From Ctenosaura bakeri (Eukaryota > Chordata > Lepidosauria > Squamata > Iguanidae): a stretch of 64,000 nt of DNA. Location: positions 555,626 through 619,625 of the forward strand of contig CAOLHI010000488.1 of assembly GCA_948474755.1 (NCBI GenBank). The letters run 5' to 3'. A model generated the notes under the pieces. That model made no database searches. It worked only from the letters and a program-made list of their open reading frames with translations, and was not told where the DNA came from. Position numbers and translations under genes: made by a program. Below, one piece after another: positions 10,376 to 21,902 of this stretch; position 1 is the first letter of the stretch; the number at the start of each line of letters is the position of its first letter.

Positions 10376-12010
10376 ATAGAATCATAGAATCATAGAAATC
10401 TAGAGTTGGAAGAGACCACACAGGCCATCCAGTCCAACCCCCCTGCCATGCAGGAACACCCTCAAAGCACTCCCGACAGATGGCCATCAAGCCTCTGCTT
10501 AAAAACCTCCAAGGAAGGAGACTCCACTACACTCCGAGGCAGCAGATTCCACTGCCAGACAGCCCTGACTGTCAGGAAGTTCTTCCTGAGGTTCAGGTGG
10601 AATCTCCTTTCCTGCAGCTTGAATCCATTGCTCCTTGTTCTGGTCTCTGGAGCAGCAGAAAACACCCTCTCCTTCCTCTACATGGCATCCCTTCAAATAT
10701 TTAAACATGGCTATCATGTCCCCTCTTAACCTTCTCTTCTGCAGACTAAACATACCCAGCTCTCTAAGCCTATCCTCATAGGGCATGGCTTCCAGGCCTC
10801 TCACCATTTTGGTCGCCCTCCTCTGGACTTGCTCCAGCTTGTCAATATCCTTCTTGAATTGGGGTGCCCAGAACTGGACACAGTATTCAAGATGGGGTCT
10901 AACCAAAGCAGAGTAGAGTGGTACCAGTACCTCCCTCGATCTAGACACCATACTCCTATTGATGCAGCCGAGAATTGCATTGGCTTTCTTGGCTGCCGCA
11001 TCACACTGCTGACTCATGTTCAGCTTGTGGTCTATGAAGACTCCTAGATCCCTTTCACACGTACTGCTATCCAGCCACGTGTCCCCCTTCCTATATTTCT
11101 GTATTCCATTTTTTCTACCTAAGTGTTGGACCTTACACTTCTCTTTGTTGAATTTCATTTTGTTCGCCTTGGCCCAGCTCTCCAATCTATCCAGGTCATT
11201 TTGAATTTTGATCCTGTCCTCTGGCATATTAGCAACCCCTCCCAATTTGGTATCATCTGCAAATTTGATGAGCATGCCCTCTATTCCTTCATCCAAGTCA
11301 TTGATAAAAATGTCGAACAGCACTGGGCCCAGGACAGAACCCTGTGGCACCCCACTAGTCACATCTCTCCAGGATGAAAAGCAGCCATTCGTGATCACCC
11401 TTTGGGTTCGGTCGGTCAACCAATTACAAATCCAACTAACAGTAGCCCTGTCCAGCCCACATTTTACTAGCTTCTTTGCAAGAATGTCATGGGGAACTTT
11501 GTTGAAGGCCTTACTGAAATCGAGGTATGCTACATCCACAGCATTCCCTTCATCTATCAAGCTAGTAACTCTATCATAAAAAGAGATAAGATTAGTCTTG
11601 CATGACTTATTTTTGAGAAATCCATGTTGACTTCTCGTGATTACTGCATTGCTTTCTAAATGATTAGAAACTGACTGCTTAATGATCTGCTCCAGGATCT
11701 TTCCGGGTACTGATGTCAGGCTGACTGGGCGATAATTATTTGGGTCCTCTCTTTTTCCCTTCTTGAAGATGGGGATAACATTTGCTCTCTTCCAGTCTGC
11801 TGGAACTTCTCCTGTCCTCCAAGATTTCTCAAAGATTATAGCAAGCGGTTCCAAAATGAGCTCTGCCAGCTCTTTTAATATCCTAGGATGCAATTCATCT
11901 GGCCCTGGAGACTTGAATTCATCCAATTTCAATGCATTGATTGATTGACTGAATGTTTTGCCATACCTTTCTCCTGAGATGGGATCCAAACCAGCTTCCA
12001 GAAGTTTAGA
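10376..12010 (-). mobile_element. CR1 LINE, 5'-truncated, with long RT frame (antisense)
   Basis: 1.6-kb CR1 copy on the minus strand. The 3' tail of repeated ATCATAGA units is at 10376-10400. The frame 11989-10499 encodes 496 residues of ORF2 reverse transcriptase: [20 protein letters not shown] (about 71-90), LDFSKAF (156-162), [11 protein letters not shown] (212-222), the catalytic FADD box (243-246, genome 11252-11263) and the C-terminal [15 protein letters not shown] single frameshift near 10665 moves the last ~65 residues ([18 protein letters not shown] onward, to 10462) into another frame, so the copy cannot make full-length ORF2. ORF1, the endonuclease and the 5' UTR are missing. Confidence 0.9.
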
Positions 12011-12012
12011 AC

Positions 12013-15000
12013 AAGGTTAAATTAAAATCTTATTTTATAAAAGTTAAAAAAAAAGAGTTGAATAGCAATACATTAAAAATCATGGTTAAAACAGTTAAAA
12101 ACACATTTAAAACATAATTACTGATAACAGATTAAAAAATAGAATACAGCACACCATTTCACACACACAACTGCTATATAATTTAAAACTCAGGGGCCCA
12201 CCCGAATAAAAAGGTCTTCACTCACTGGTCAAAAAAGAACAGGCAAGAAGGAACAGAGAGGAGGCCAGCTGTATTTCCTGTGTAGGTCTTTAAAGGTCAA
12301 AAATAGCACTTTAAATCGTGTCCAGGAGCAAAACTGGAAGCCAGTGAAGCTTTTCAGTCAGGAGGGGAGGTTGTCACATGATCTCTCTAGGCAGCCCCTG
12401 TCAATAGCCTGGCCACAACATTTTGAGCTTGATAAAATTTCCTGAGGAGCTCCAGCACTAGGACTTAGACTAGGACACTTGGAGACCAAATCCCTGCTTG
12501 GCCATGAAAACCTGCTGGAAACCTTGGGCAAATCACACTGTCTCAGCCTCAAAAGAAGGGAAAGACAAACCCTCTTGGGAGAAATCTTGCCAAGAAAACC
12601 CACTTAAGGGTTGGCACAAGTCCAAAGTACCTTGAAGTCACACAACAACAAAAAGAAAGTTTCTGAAAAGTTTCCAAAGGCATCACTGTGTAGAGTATGT
12701 TACACTAATGCAAACAAAATGTAATTAAAGCATGCATCACTTTAGCCAGATCTGACTTCTCAAGGAGTCAGTGTAGCTGGCAGACTAGTTTTAACTGTGG
12801 AAACGCAATCCTCACCACAGCTGAAACTTGGGCAGCCACACTCAGTTCTCAGTTCAGGAGAATTCCAGAGCTGTGAACCAAGATTTCAAGAGAAGTGTAA
12901 CCCCATCCTGCACAGGTTGAATTCCTGTGCACTGATATGCTCACAATGGACCTGGAACACATCTGTCTTGTGTGGATTAAGTTTCAATAGGGTCACCTTC
13001 ATCCAGTCCATCACTGACAACAGAGACTGGTTTAGTACAGAGACAGCTTTCATGGAATCAGTTGAAAAGGAGAGATAGTGCTAGATATTAGCATACTGGT
13101 GACACTTAACTCCAAAAGTCCAGATGACGTCTCTTGGCAGTTTCATGTAAATATTAAATAGCTTGGGGACAGAACTGGGTCCTGAGGGACATTTACAGGC
13201 CAGTGTAATCAAACAGGCATCACCTAGCACTATTGTCTGAGTATGCCCCATTGAAGAACAGAACCACTGTAGAACAGTGCCTCAAACTTCCATATCGTGG
13301 AGGCAACCCAGACAGATATCATGGTTGGGTGAGAGCCAGTGAGAGGTCCAGCAGAACCAATAGGGATACACTCCTTCCTCCCCCACATGTAGTTCCCTGT
13401 GTAGGTCATCGACTAAGGTGACCAAAGCTGTCTCTATCCCATTACTAGAGCTGAAGCCTTGCCCAAAAAAGGGATATAAGAGACTGGCTGATAATTCTCC
13501 AGTAGGGTGAAATCCAGGGTGATTTTTTCAATAGTGACCTCATCACAACCTCTTTTAGGCAATACGGAAACCTGCCTTACTCTAATGAGGAATGCATTAC
13601 TCCCCTAACCCACTCAGCATCACTCATGCATTACTCTCCAAACCTTTTAGGAGCCAAGAAGGTCATGGGTCCAGTATGCATGTGGTGGCTGTCACGGAGC
13701 TTGTCCACATTCTCATGTTCCATAAATTCCAACTCATCTGATAATACAGGACAAACAGGGGCCAAGATTACATGTATCAACTACAAGATCCAAATCAGAG
13801 CAAATCCAAGCTATTGCATTTGCAGAGTCTGCATAAATTCTTCACAGTGGGCTGTTGAGTGGTCTACATGCTGCTCTTACAGGACAGAGCGTAAAATGCC
13901 CCTGACAGCTATATTGGATGACACTGTGTGAATGTATGATGACAGTGAAGAAGGATTTATTTTCTGTCACCACTGCTTTGTCATAGGCTATGACATAGGC
14001 TTGTGTTTCATCAGACTCATTCTGAGTCTTCTGTCATTATTGCTTTAGTCTCTGTCCCATTTGTTTCATCACTACCACTTCCCAGTGAACCAGGATACTC
14101 ACTTGGCTTCACTCCATGGTAGCAGATTCCTAGCAGCAATCATGTCCACTGCCCTGGACATTTTCCCATTTCAAGCCAAGGCTTTGACAGGATCACCTGC
14201 CAAGGCAATAGGAAATTCACAAAAGCAGTCAGGAATCCATCTGGATTCTGGGCAGACCACTGTAATCACAGACACCCTTGCAGAGGCTCCAAGTTCCAGT
14301 GAGTCAAAAGCCCAGCAGGAAGTGATCTGTCCATGACAACAGAACTGTAGAAAGTTTCTCCACACCCAGATCACTATCATGAAACAAAGTCCAGAGTGTG
14401 ACCTACAGCATGGATGGCACCCCATACTACTTGGGACATAGCCATGGAAATGAAGTCCTCAGCTGCTCCTGATAGAATGGTCTCTGCAGGGATGTTGAAC
14501 TCCCCGAACACAACTAGCCAAGGGGATTCCAACACCATCACAAGACCAACTCAGGCAGCTCAGGAATAAAGACCAACAAGCAGTGAGGTGGGCGGTACAC
14601 CAAGATAATCTGTTCTGGACACCCACCTTTAAGTACACACCTTAAAATACAGTAGACTGTGATACGGGGCATCTGGTAAGGGAGATGGAATCCCTATAGA
14701 CCACTGCAACTCCACTTCCTCCCCAGCCTCACCAGTTGCTACATAGAAAATCCAGGTGGATAAACCTAGTAGAGGTTAATCTCTCCCCCAGTTTTATGTA
14801 GCCAGGTTTTTGTAATACAAGGCAGGTTGGCATGCACATCCAAGACCAGGTCTTGGAACAACTGTAGTTTTCCATTTACTGAGCTGGCATTAAGCAGCAG
14901 CATTTTCAGACCAGGGGGCCTGTTGCTAAGACTATTCAGACTGTTTGAGGTAGGGGACTGTTGTGGCTTTCTCTGATCCATCTTGATAGCTCTGTCTTCT

Positions 15001-15060
15001 CAATCTGTATCCCTCTACCAATCAGTGTTGCAATGGCTGCTCCCTTGACTGTTCTGCCTT
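12013..15060 (-). mobile_element. L3/CR1-like LINE with endonuclease and RT remnants (antisense)
   Basis: Degraded LINE on the minus strand, with its 3' end at about 12013. From its 5' side: 14981-14766 encodes the APE endonuclease start (LLLNASSVNGK, CITKTWL), then VYRPPHCLLVFIPELPELV near 14540-14610 and VVFGEFNIPAETI near 14480-14510, where the GDFN motif reads GEFN. Around 13165 a GS.L.P..FNIYM-like RT block is visible, and at 12960-13070 the post-catalytic segment MDWMKVTLLKLNPHKTDVF. Stops and frameshifts are frequent, so it is old. A SINE sits inside at 12452-12652. The 3' segment matches 17640-18130 and 29150-29610. Clade L3 is the best guess; L2 is possible. Confidence 0.7.
12452..12652 (+). 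mobile_element. tRNA-derived SINE (5'-truncated) inside the L3-like LINE
   Basis: SINE body with TTGGCCATGAAAACC, TTGGGCAAATCACACTGTCT and AAATCTTGCCAAGAAAACCC, ending in CACACAACAACAAAAAG. The tRNA head is missing. It lies within the 12013-15060 LINE and so is younger than it. Confidence 0.7.
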
Positions 15061-15293
15061 CCATGGTCTCTGAATATTTCAGAGTTGTTCTTTTGTTACC
15101 AGTAGTGTAGTTTAAAGAAAAAGGTTATTTAAAGGGGGAGGGGAATGCTCCTGTCCATTCCCAAACAGAGTAACTGGCCCTTCCTCTTGCTCTGCCCTTG
15201 AAACAACTCCCCAAGAGGGAAAACCCCTTTGGTGTCATTCCTTCTGTGGCGACCCTGCCAGAGGCAGGCACACACAGAGGCAACCCCTTACCA

Positions 15294-16165
15294 ATGATGT
15301 CGATTTGAGTCAACTGACTTGGATTCAAGTTGGAACTAAGTCACTTCAGTGACTCAGCTTGGACTCAACTTGGCGATAAATGACACACTGATTTGACCTG
15401 GCTTGTGACTTGTATATTTTTCAGTCCTTGACTTGATTTAGTCACTGATCCTTGGTTCAGTAACACAACACATTCATCCAGAAAGTTTACCACTTTGAAC
15501 AATGCTTCTGTCTCTTTTTGCCTGTTGGTCACATGATGATCTGTCTCAGGCTCAAAGTGTGGGCACTTTTCTTGGGAGGGGAATAGCAAATGTGTTGTGC
15601 AATGGGCTTGAAGTAGAGTTGAGGTCTACTTGGCGGGCCATCCCTGCTGCATATCAAAGGAGCCTTTTAAAACTTTTTGTAAGAGCAAAAGGCAAGACTC
15701 ACCCTCAGAGTACAGATGCTTACCTCATAGAGTACAGATGCTTACCTCATAGGGGAACAGCAAATGTGTTAGGCTACAGGCTTGAGGAGAAAGGATCCTT
15801 CCTTCTAAAGGTTTTGAAGCTTCAATAATGGGGACTAAAAAGGCTCCAATTCCCAACTTCCAAAGCTGCAGGTCTTTGTATGCTCATTAATACAAAAGCC
15901 TCCAGCTTTCAGGAAGGAGAAATAAGAAGGAACTTGTTCCCCACTTCCATACCTGCAGGTGGCAAACTTGCAGATGTGGAGGGCCTACTCTACTTAAATT
16001 ATTAAAACTGACTTTATTCAACTTTGTTCAGAAATTCTGGAATATAAGCTGGGGTATAAAGTTGGCTCCTAGTCTTGAGACTTGATTTGAGACTTGAAAG
16101 TATTTTGCAAGGACTTGAGACTTAAAGACAGACACTTGAGACTTAGAGTAAAAGACTTAAGTACA
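15294..16165. mobile_element. DNA element with GACTTGAG-type subterminal repeats
   Basis: Both ends are dense in short, inverted-orientation units related to GACTTGAGTC: left end 15300-15450 (ATTTGAGTCAACTGACTTGG and onward), right end 16070-16150 (GAGACTTGATTTGAGACTTG and onward). The outermost bases (TGATGTCGA on the left; the complement of TACATCACT on the right) are similar. A second copy in opposite orientation is at 54338-54597. No transposase was seen. The interior contains a 22-bp tandem duplication at 15707-15750. Confidence 0.5.
15707..15750. repeat. Perfect 22-bp tandem duplication
   Basis: The unit AGAGTACAGATGCTTACCTC plus AT occurs twice with no change (15707-15728 and 15729-15750), inside the GACTTGAG-repeat element. 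Confidence 0.9.
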
Positions 16166-16255
16166 TCACTTCCCCTTATGTGCCCTTTAAGGCAGAGAAG
16201 CAGGTGATAGTTGTGCTAGTTCCCCAGCAGGTAGTCTTTCTCAGCAGGTAGCAAA

Positions 16256-16279
16256 CAGGCAGGCAGGCAGGCAGGCAGC
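16256..16279. repeat. (AGGC)n microsatellite
   Basis: About six AGGC units without interruption. Confidence 0.85.
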
Positions 16280-16509
16280 AATTCTCAAAGAAGAGAAGCC
16301 ACAGCAAACTGATGGTATGAGCAGCTACAGATTTCTCTTCTCTGGGATGGTAGTGATGCTTCTTCTGCCTGGTGTGCTAACTAGATCACAAAACACTCTT
16401 TCCTTCTTTCTTTCTTTTTGGTTAAAACTAAGCAACCTCTGGCAGTCTAAGGAGATGAGAAGCTTAAGAAGACATTGGTCAGTATTCTACATGTTACTCT
16501 AATTTCGGG

Positions 16510-17370
16510 AGTCCTTTGGAGGACACCTCACTGTGCTCCACATGATGGGGACTGGAAACTAGCCAGAGCACAAGCAATAGCAGTGGAAGAGGTAGGGTAA
16601 CCTCACCGGGTCTTTTACCCAGTGTTTACAGGGTCAGGCCAAGCCAAAAACCATGCCAAATTGCCTAATAAATGAGTTTATTGAATGTAAGTCTCACGCA
16701 CCAATGCAGTCACGCACACACTCACCCATGAGCTATTAAGAAATAAAAGAGAGGAAATTGGACAGGGGAGTTTTGAAGGGGTGTTGTTGGGGTAATACTG
16801 CATCTTGCCCTGAAGTCCTGGGTCCAAGAAGGCAGTGAAGAAATGGGGCTCAGCACAGAGAGAGCTGAGGGGATTGCTCAATAAATGGATTGACGGTCGG
16901 CTGGGATGACTGGGAGTGATCTGAGGAAACGCTCAAAAACCGGGACTATTTGTAGGGGAAAAAGTACCTGGAGGACTAATCTTTTCCTGGGGAGAACAAT
17001 GGGAGTTGCAGTGGGCATGAAGCTCCACATTGGTAATTTCCTTTGTGTGATGGGATTATAAGTTGTTCCCAAAGTCTCCAGATCTTTGGCTGTGTTTTGG
17101 TGGTGTGATGAGATATTTGCTCAACTAGGGGCAGACACAAGTTGGCATCTCGGGGCAGAGGACCTTTTGTTTATTGTGGATTTGCTTCTCTTGAGGTTTT
17201 CCTGGGGCTACGTGACAGACATGTTACTGGTCTGACCTGGTTTTTGGTCTTTTGGCTGTGCCTGCCTATGTGCCCTTTCGGGGGACCTCTGTGGCACACA
17301 GAATCACTCTTCAATATCAAAATTGAAGACCCCAGGAAGGGGTTCCATTGAAGTAACAAACATCAGGTAC
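16510..17370 (-). mobile_element. Putative LTR-type repeat, copy A (antisense)
   Basis: On the minus strand a polyadenylation-like CAATAAACTC lies near 16675-16685, followed about 60 bases later by CTGTAAACACTGGGTAAAAG. The same arrangement, with similar flanking text, recurs at 43965-44720 and more weakly at 21050-21850. Spacing and poly(A) signal suggest an LTR (R-U5 border) of a retroelement. Terminal TG/CA and target duplications were not defined, so both borders are approximate. No coding domain seen. Confidence 0.35.
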
Positions 17371-17639
17371 TCAGTTGAATATACACATTATCATCCATAA
17401 CATTTTTTAATTCATTACCTAGTGATGACTGTGACACTATTGCCACAATCGTATCTTCCCTTCCTGTACCCAAACTACTTTACTGGGCATCACCTTCATG
17501 GGGAGAAAGAATTCCCTTTTTCTGTTGATCAGAACTTGGGTAAATGACATTGGTAAAGGGGGGAATCATGCCAAGAGAGAGAGAAATATACTTAACTAAG
17601 TAACAGATGTAGAATACTGGTCCTATTTATTACAGTTCA

Positions 17640-18130
17640 CCTGATATTAATTTATTTTTTAATAAATTATTTATATCTCATCTTTCTCTGAATGTGGGAT
17701 CCAAAACAGCGTACAGTGTAAGTTAACAGATAAAACAATATGTGGCACAAAAGTTTAAAAACGTTAATCAACCAATCCAACAATTTAATCAATTTCTAAC
17801 CAAAGCACATTAAACACATATTGCATATTAAAATGCACATCCTTCTCCTCAACCTGTTAAAGACTGAATCTTTATTTAAACAGGAAGGTCTTTGCTTGCC
17901 AGTAAAAGGAGAACAGAGAAGAGGCCAACCAAACCTCCTTTGAAAGTGAGTTCTATACTGGAAACCTAGGAGCAACTACTGAGAAGGTTCTCTTCAGTGT
18001 CCTCACCAGATGAACCTGGAAGGGTGGTGGAATGGAGAGGAAGTCCTCCTGCAAAGACTCACACAGGTTCATATGGAGAAATAACAGCTTTAAGCTCATC
18101 TGGCTCTATTGTGTCTGGAAATGGATTGGT
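17640..18130 (-). mobile_element. L3-like LINE 3' end, copy 2 (antisense)
   Basis: Shares with 12013-12360 and 29150-29610 the run of short A/T-rich words followed by GAAGGTCTTTGCTTGCC, AGAGAAGAGGCCAACC, GGAGCAACTACTGAGAAGG and TCCTCACCAGATGAACCTGG. Only the 3' non-coding end is present. Confidence 0.6.
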
Positions 18131-18194
18131 AGCAAGTGAAGCTGCCCTTTGGTTTGATTCTTTTAAATTTTGATTTAAAAAAGATTATTAATAA

Positions 18195-18211
18195 CACACA
18201 CACACACACAG
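18195..18211. repeat. (CA)n microsatellite
   Basis: Eight CA units after ATAA. Confidence 0.8.
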
Positions 18212-18239
18212 TTTGGTGCAACTCTTTGTTTCTTGACAG

Positions 18240-18550
18240 CATTTGTATCCCATCCACAACTGAATTACCAACTGATTATGTACAATTCCTACCACCTGCC
18301 CATCACTCTGTATTACCAAAGTACAAGTGCAAGTCCTCCAACAAATAATACAGTACCCCAAACTCATATGCATGATTAAATAAGAGTATAGTTCTGGATT
18401 TGAGTACTGCACTACTTGTTGGAGGAATTGCACTTATACACTGGGAATGTAGAAGGGGCGATGGGTGGGTAGACAGCATACAAAAATAATCTCAGAGTAA
18501 TCTTTACATTGAGATTATTTTTGTGTTGTTTTACCCACATGCATTTGCTT
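18240..18550. repeat. Large imperfect palindrome with internal hairpins, MITE-like
   Basis: Arms 18325-18356 and 18404-18435 are complementary at about 28 of 32 positions (AAGTGCAAGTCCTCCAACAA pairs with its partner). Weaker pairing continues outward to about 18265/18490. A separate perfect 15-bp inverted repeat, ACAAAAATAATCTCA at 18480-18494 with its complement at 18510-18524, lies at the right side and extends imperfectly to GGGTGGGT / ACCCAC. No coding capacity. Confidence 0.55.
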
Positions 18551-19162
18551 CATCATTGCATTGCAATAATCTTGAGGCAGCCATATGTATAGCCACACTA
18601 AGCTGTCTTTTTCTTCAGGGTCTTGTGAATACCATACATTTAAATTGGTAATGTTTGTGTGTGGGATGGGAGGGGGAGATATATCAATCACCACTGAATT
18701 AAAACACTGAAGGCTAAAATAAACCGTATATACACCACTTTTTGCACCAAATGGCTGGAAAATGGAGGATTGTTTAAGCAATCGTTTCCTTTTAGATACA
18801 GGACCAGATTTTTCATAAGTCTGGTGGAAAGGGGAAAAATATCAGAAAAGGGAAGTTTCAAAAACATTGCCCAGTTAATATTGAACTCAATGACCCTCCA
18901 TGCCAAGAGGATTACAGCCAAGACTCAACCAGAGATATAAAAAAGGGGGTATCAGAAACTGTGATAAAAGTGGGGAGGAGTTATGATGATGATGCTTTCT
19001 ATTAACTACACTTTTTGAGGAGATCTCTGCTATTTGTGTCCTACTCTTAGTACTTTAATTGTTCTACTCTTTTTTAAAGTCTATTTTAACCAGTAGCCAT
19101 ATTGTGGAACTAAATTTCAAATAACAATAAACTATATTTTTTAAAAGTACTTCTTTTTGAAC

Positions 19163-19608
19163 AGAGCCAGTGTGGTACAGTGGTTTGCAGGAGCCCTGGT
19201 GGCACAGTGGTTAAATATCTGTACTGCAGCCATAAGGTTGTGAGTTCAATCCTGCTGGACTCCAGGTTGACTTATCCTTCCATCCTTCTGCAGGCTGGTA
19301 AAATGAGTACCCAGCTTGTTGGGGGCAATTAGCTAACACATTGTAAACTACTTCGAGAACACTTAGCTGATTAGCAGTATAGAAATACACATGCTATTGA
19401 GTGTTGGACCAGGAATCTTGGAGACCAGGGTTCAAATCTCCATCCAGCCATGGAAATCCACTGGACCAGCCAAATTCTCTTAGTCTTAGAGGAAGGCAGT
19501 GACAAACCCCTTCCAAAAAAATCTGGCCAACCCCCCCCCCCGCCCCGGTGATAGGATCATGTTTGGGTTACCATAAGTTGGTAACGACTTGAGGGCATTA
19601 AAAAAACT
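19163..19608 (+). mobile_element. tRNA-derived SINE split by a second SINE
   Basis: The 5' part AGCCAGTGTGGTACAGTGG lies at 19166-19190. The body resumes at about 19403 (GAGTGTTGGACCAGG, GGAGACCAGGGTTCAAATCT, CAGCCATGGAAATCCACTGG) and ends near 19608 at GTAACGACTTGAGGGCATT. The (ACA)n tail is lost. A run of 13 C interrupted by G lies near 19531-19549. The interval 19190-19402 is a different, inserted SINE. Confidence 0.75.
19190..19402 (+). mobile_element. Sauria-like tRNA-derived SINE, nested
   Basis: Begins GGAGCCCTGGTGGCACAGTG. Box A-like TGGCACAGTGGTTAAAT and box B-like GAGTTCAATCC are present. The body has AAAATGAGTACCCAGCTTG, GGGGCAATTAGCTAACACAT and AGCAGTATAGAAATA, a sequence I associate with squamate Sauria-type SINEs. 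It interrupts another SINE, so it is the later insertion. Confidence 0.7.
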
Positions 19609-19886
19609 TTTTTGAGGGGTAAGATCTGTATGTGCAATTAATCACTTTCTTGAGTAAGATTCTGAAATAAAGGAATAAATGAAAAAACTCCTACTGGCCA
19701 CAGTGATGTCAAGATGTTGAATATCTTGAAGGGTGATTGCACCTTAGGCTCACTTCTGAACCAGCTTAGCTAATCAAGGTATTTCCTATACAGTTAGGAA
19801 ACAGCTTGAACAGTTCTTAGCTCCGTTGCAGGCTATTTTTTCAACCCCATTACATTACCTCTGACACAGATGAGAAAGATGCCATC

Positions 19887-20011
19887 TTCCAAATGTTGCT
19901 GGACTGAATTACCTGTCCTCCATCACCATTGGCTATGCTGGCTATGGCTAATGGAGTTGTAGTCCATTAGCATAGGAAGGGCCACAAGTTGCCCAACTCT
20001 GATCTGTGATA
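19887..20011. mobile_element. Palindromic MITE (TGGACT..GTAGTCCA type)
   Basis: Left arm AAATGTTGCTGGACTGAATT, centre CATTGGCTATGCTGGCTATG, right arm GGAGTTGTAGTCCATTAGCA, then GGGCCACAAGTTGCCCAACT. This order is a common hAT-like non-autonomous repeat in lizards as I know it; this copy is diverged. Confidence 0.55.
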
Positions 20012-20822
20012 TCAGAATTTCACATGAAGAACTGTATGGGTTTGTAATATTCACCAAGGGATGAAGATGGCCTACACAATTTGCTGAAAGCCAAGACATT
20101 AGGAACTTCAGTGATGTGGCTGGATTTCTTTCTTTCTTTCTTTCCATTCAAAATGGAAATAGGTGGCACTGCAGCTGATGAGGACCTAAAACAGCTTCAT
20201 TAGCACACATCTCCACTGTGTTATCCATGTCCTCCTTTGCTGTGCTTAGCTCTTTTGTCATGTCAGATTGTATAGCTGGGAGAAGATGAAGCTATATTTA
20301 TCAGATACATTATTTATTGTGAGCTCTTTCCCACCACTTAAGATACATGCTAATTACATCCAAACGACAGGCTGTCGACTCTTATCGGAAAGATCACCTT
20401 AAAGTGTTCTGGAGGAAAAAAATAACAGGCCGAGGAACTAGCTGAAAGTGAATCTGGAGGCCAAAAAGAAGAGCTGTGACTGATTTGATTACAAATGCAA
20501 TCAGAGGGCCAAAAAAGTCATACTAGCTGCAGTGGAGAGAGAGGGAGTCTAAACTGGGAAAATCAAATGTATATGAAACAAGCAGAAAACTTCTTGAGTA
20601 CCATTCTGTGGTTAAGTTCTTCAACACATGAATTAGGATATGATGAAACATTAGATACAAAGTGCTTCAACTGAAAGATAGGGCAGCTATAAAGGGTTAG
20701 GATTAAGCACCAGACTCTTCTGCCAGCAAAATCTTGTTCTGTCAAATGTTTTCAGAGACCTTCCAAAAGAGTAATATGTCAACCAAACAGCCCTAACTAA
20801 AACCTGCTCCCAGAACAGCCAA

Positions 20823-20823
<1 letters not shown>
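20012..20823. other. Repeat-poor intergenic block
   Basis: No repeat or exon recognised. The part 20285-20530 looks unique, with TTATCAGATACATTATTTAT, GCTAATTACATCC and TGATTTGATTACAAATGCAA, words resembling GATA and homeodomain sites. It is a candidate conserved non-coding element, unproven. Confidence 0.35.
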
Positions 20824-20884
<61 letters not shown>

Positions 20885-20902
20885 GGAAGAAGAAGAAGAG
20901 AG
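20824..20902. repeat. (AAG)n microsatellite with AGG interruptions
   Basis: About 26 trinucleotide units, with AGG interruptions near 20862 and 20884. Confidence 0.95.
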
Positions 20903-21049
20903 GATTGGAGCAAGGAAAGAACAAAGTTAAGGAATATCCAAAACTTCCACACCCCAGGTGTTACCCCAAAATGTGCATGACTCAGAGGTCCATCTGTGAT
21001 ACCAGTACCTCTGTGAGAAGATGGGGAATTACTAGCTCAAAAAAGGAGG

Positions 21050-21850
21050 TCTGTCATGGGGGTTAACCTAGCAAGATCTTTTACACCAATATTTACCAAT
21101 ATGTCTGCACGTAGGAACCAGTCAGAGATCCAAAAGTAAGCTCAACTGTATTTTATTGGGGAAATTATTCATACACACAGGATCCAAGCAATCACATACT
21201 CCCACCAGGCTAATTGAAGGAAACAGGAGGAAAGTTTCAGATAGTGAGATTTCAGGGCATAGTGGATGATATTTATTGATCTAGGACAACAGCGGAGAAG
21301 CAGTGATGTGGTTTAGACTTGTGTCTAAGGATAATCATTCAATCAATAATTTTATTGGGATCATAGACCAGTATGCTAAGGACAATACATAATCATGAAT
21401 TGGAGTAGTAGAGTAGTAGGTGACTAGCAATTGGTGTACTGTGAACTGACTGGCCAAAACTAGAGATTTATACACCAAATTTCTGCCTGGAGGGCAAGAG
21501 TGTGAATGGTTCTTCAGCAAGGTAAACAATGGAGTTTGCAAAGTGGGCAATGAGGACTGGGATGGGATAATGATCTTAGCATTAGGTGACAAGGGGCTAA
21601 TGATCACCCTGATAGTTTCGTGTTTATTGGAAAGGTTTTAGGGCAAAGGAGAGGTTTGTGTGGTCAGAGGAAGAGGAGTTAAGACTATCAGCAGTATGGT
21701 GGAAATCTCCCGGTTGCTATTGTCCAAAAGGCAGAGTCAATAAGGCTAGCTGCAAGCCTATTATCTCTGAAGTTTCCTGGTGATTTCCTGACTATGATCT
21801 ATCTATGCCTAGAGTGTTTTCTAACCTAATTCACAGTGCATGTGTTCAGC
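21050..21850 (-). mobile_element. Putative LTR-type repeat, copy B (antisense, diverged)
   Basis: Shows GGTTAACCTAGCAAGATCTT, then TTTACACCAATATTTACC and, about 80 bases on, TGTATTTTATTGGGG (complement contains CAATAAAATACA), paralleling copies A and C. The extent to the right is a guess. Confidence 0.25.
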
Positions 21851-21902
21851 CAGTCTTTTCCTCTTGTTCAGCTTGGCCATACAGCCATAACAGGGCATGT
21901 TT

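Noticed and set aside
10499..11989. 496-codon frame as a host gene
   Set aside because: Contains CR1 reverse transcriptase motifs and a CR1 tail; a retrotransposon remnant with a frameshift.
19190..19260. tRNA-like A and B boxes
   Set aside because: They belong to the head of a SINE; no complete cloverleaf or acceptor stem of a real tRNA gene.
20824..20902. Regular short repeats as a CRISPR-like array
   Set aside because: A simple (AAG)n microsatellite with no spacers, in vertebrate DNA.
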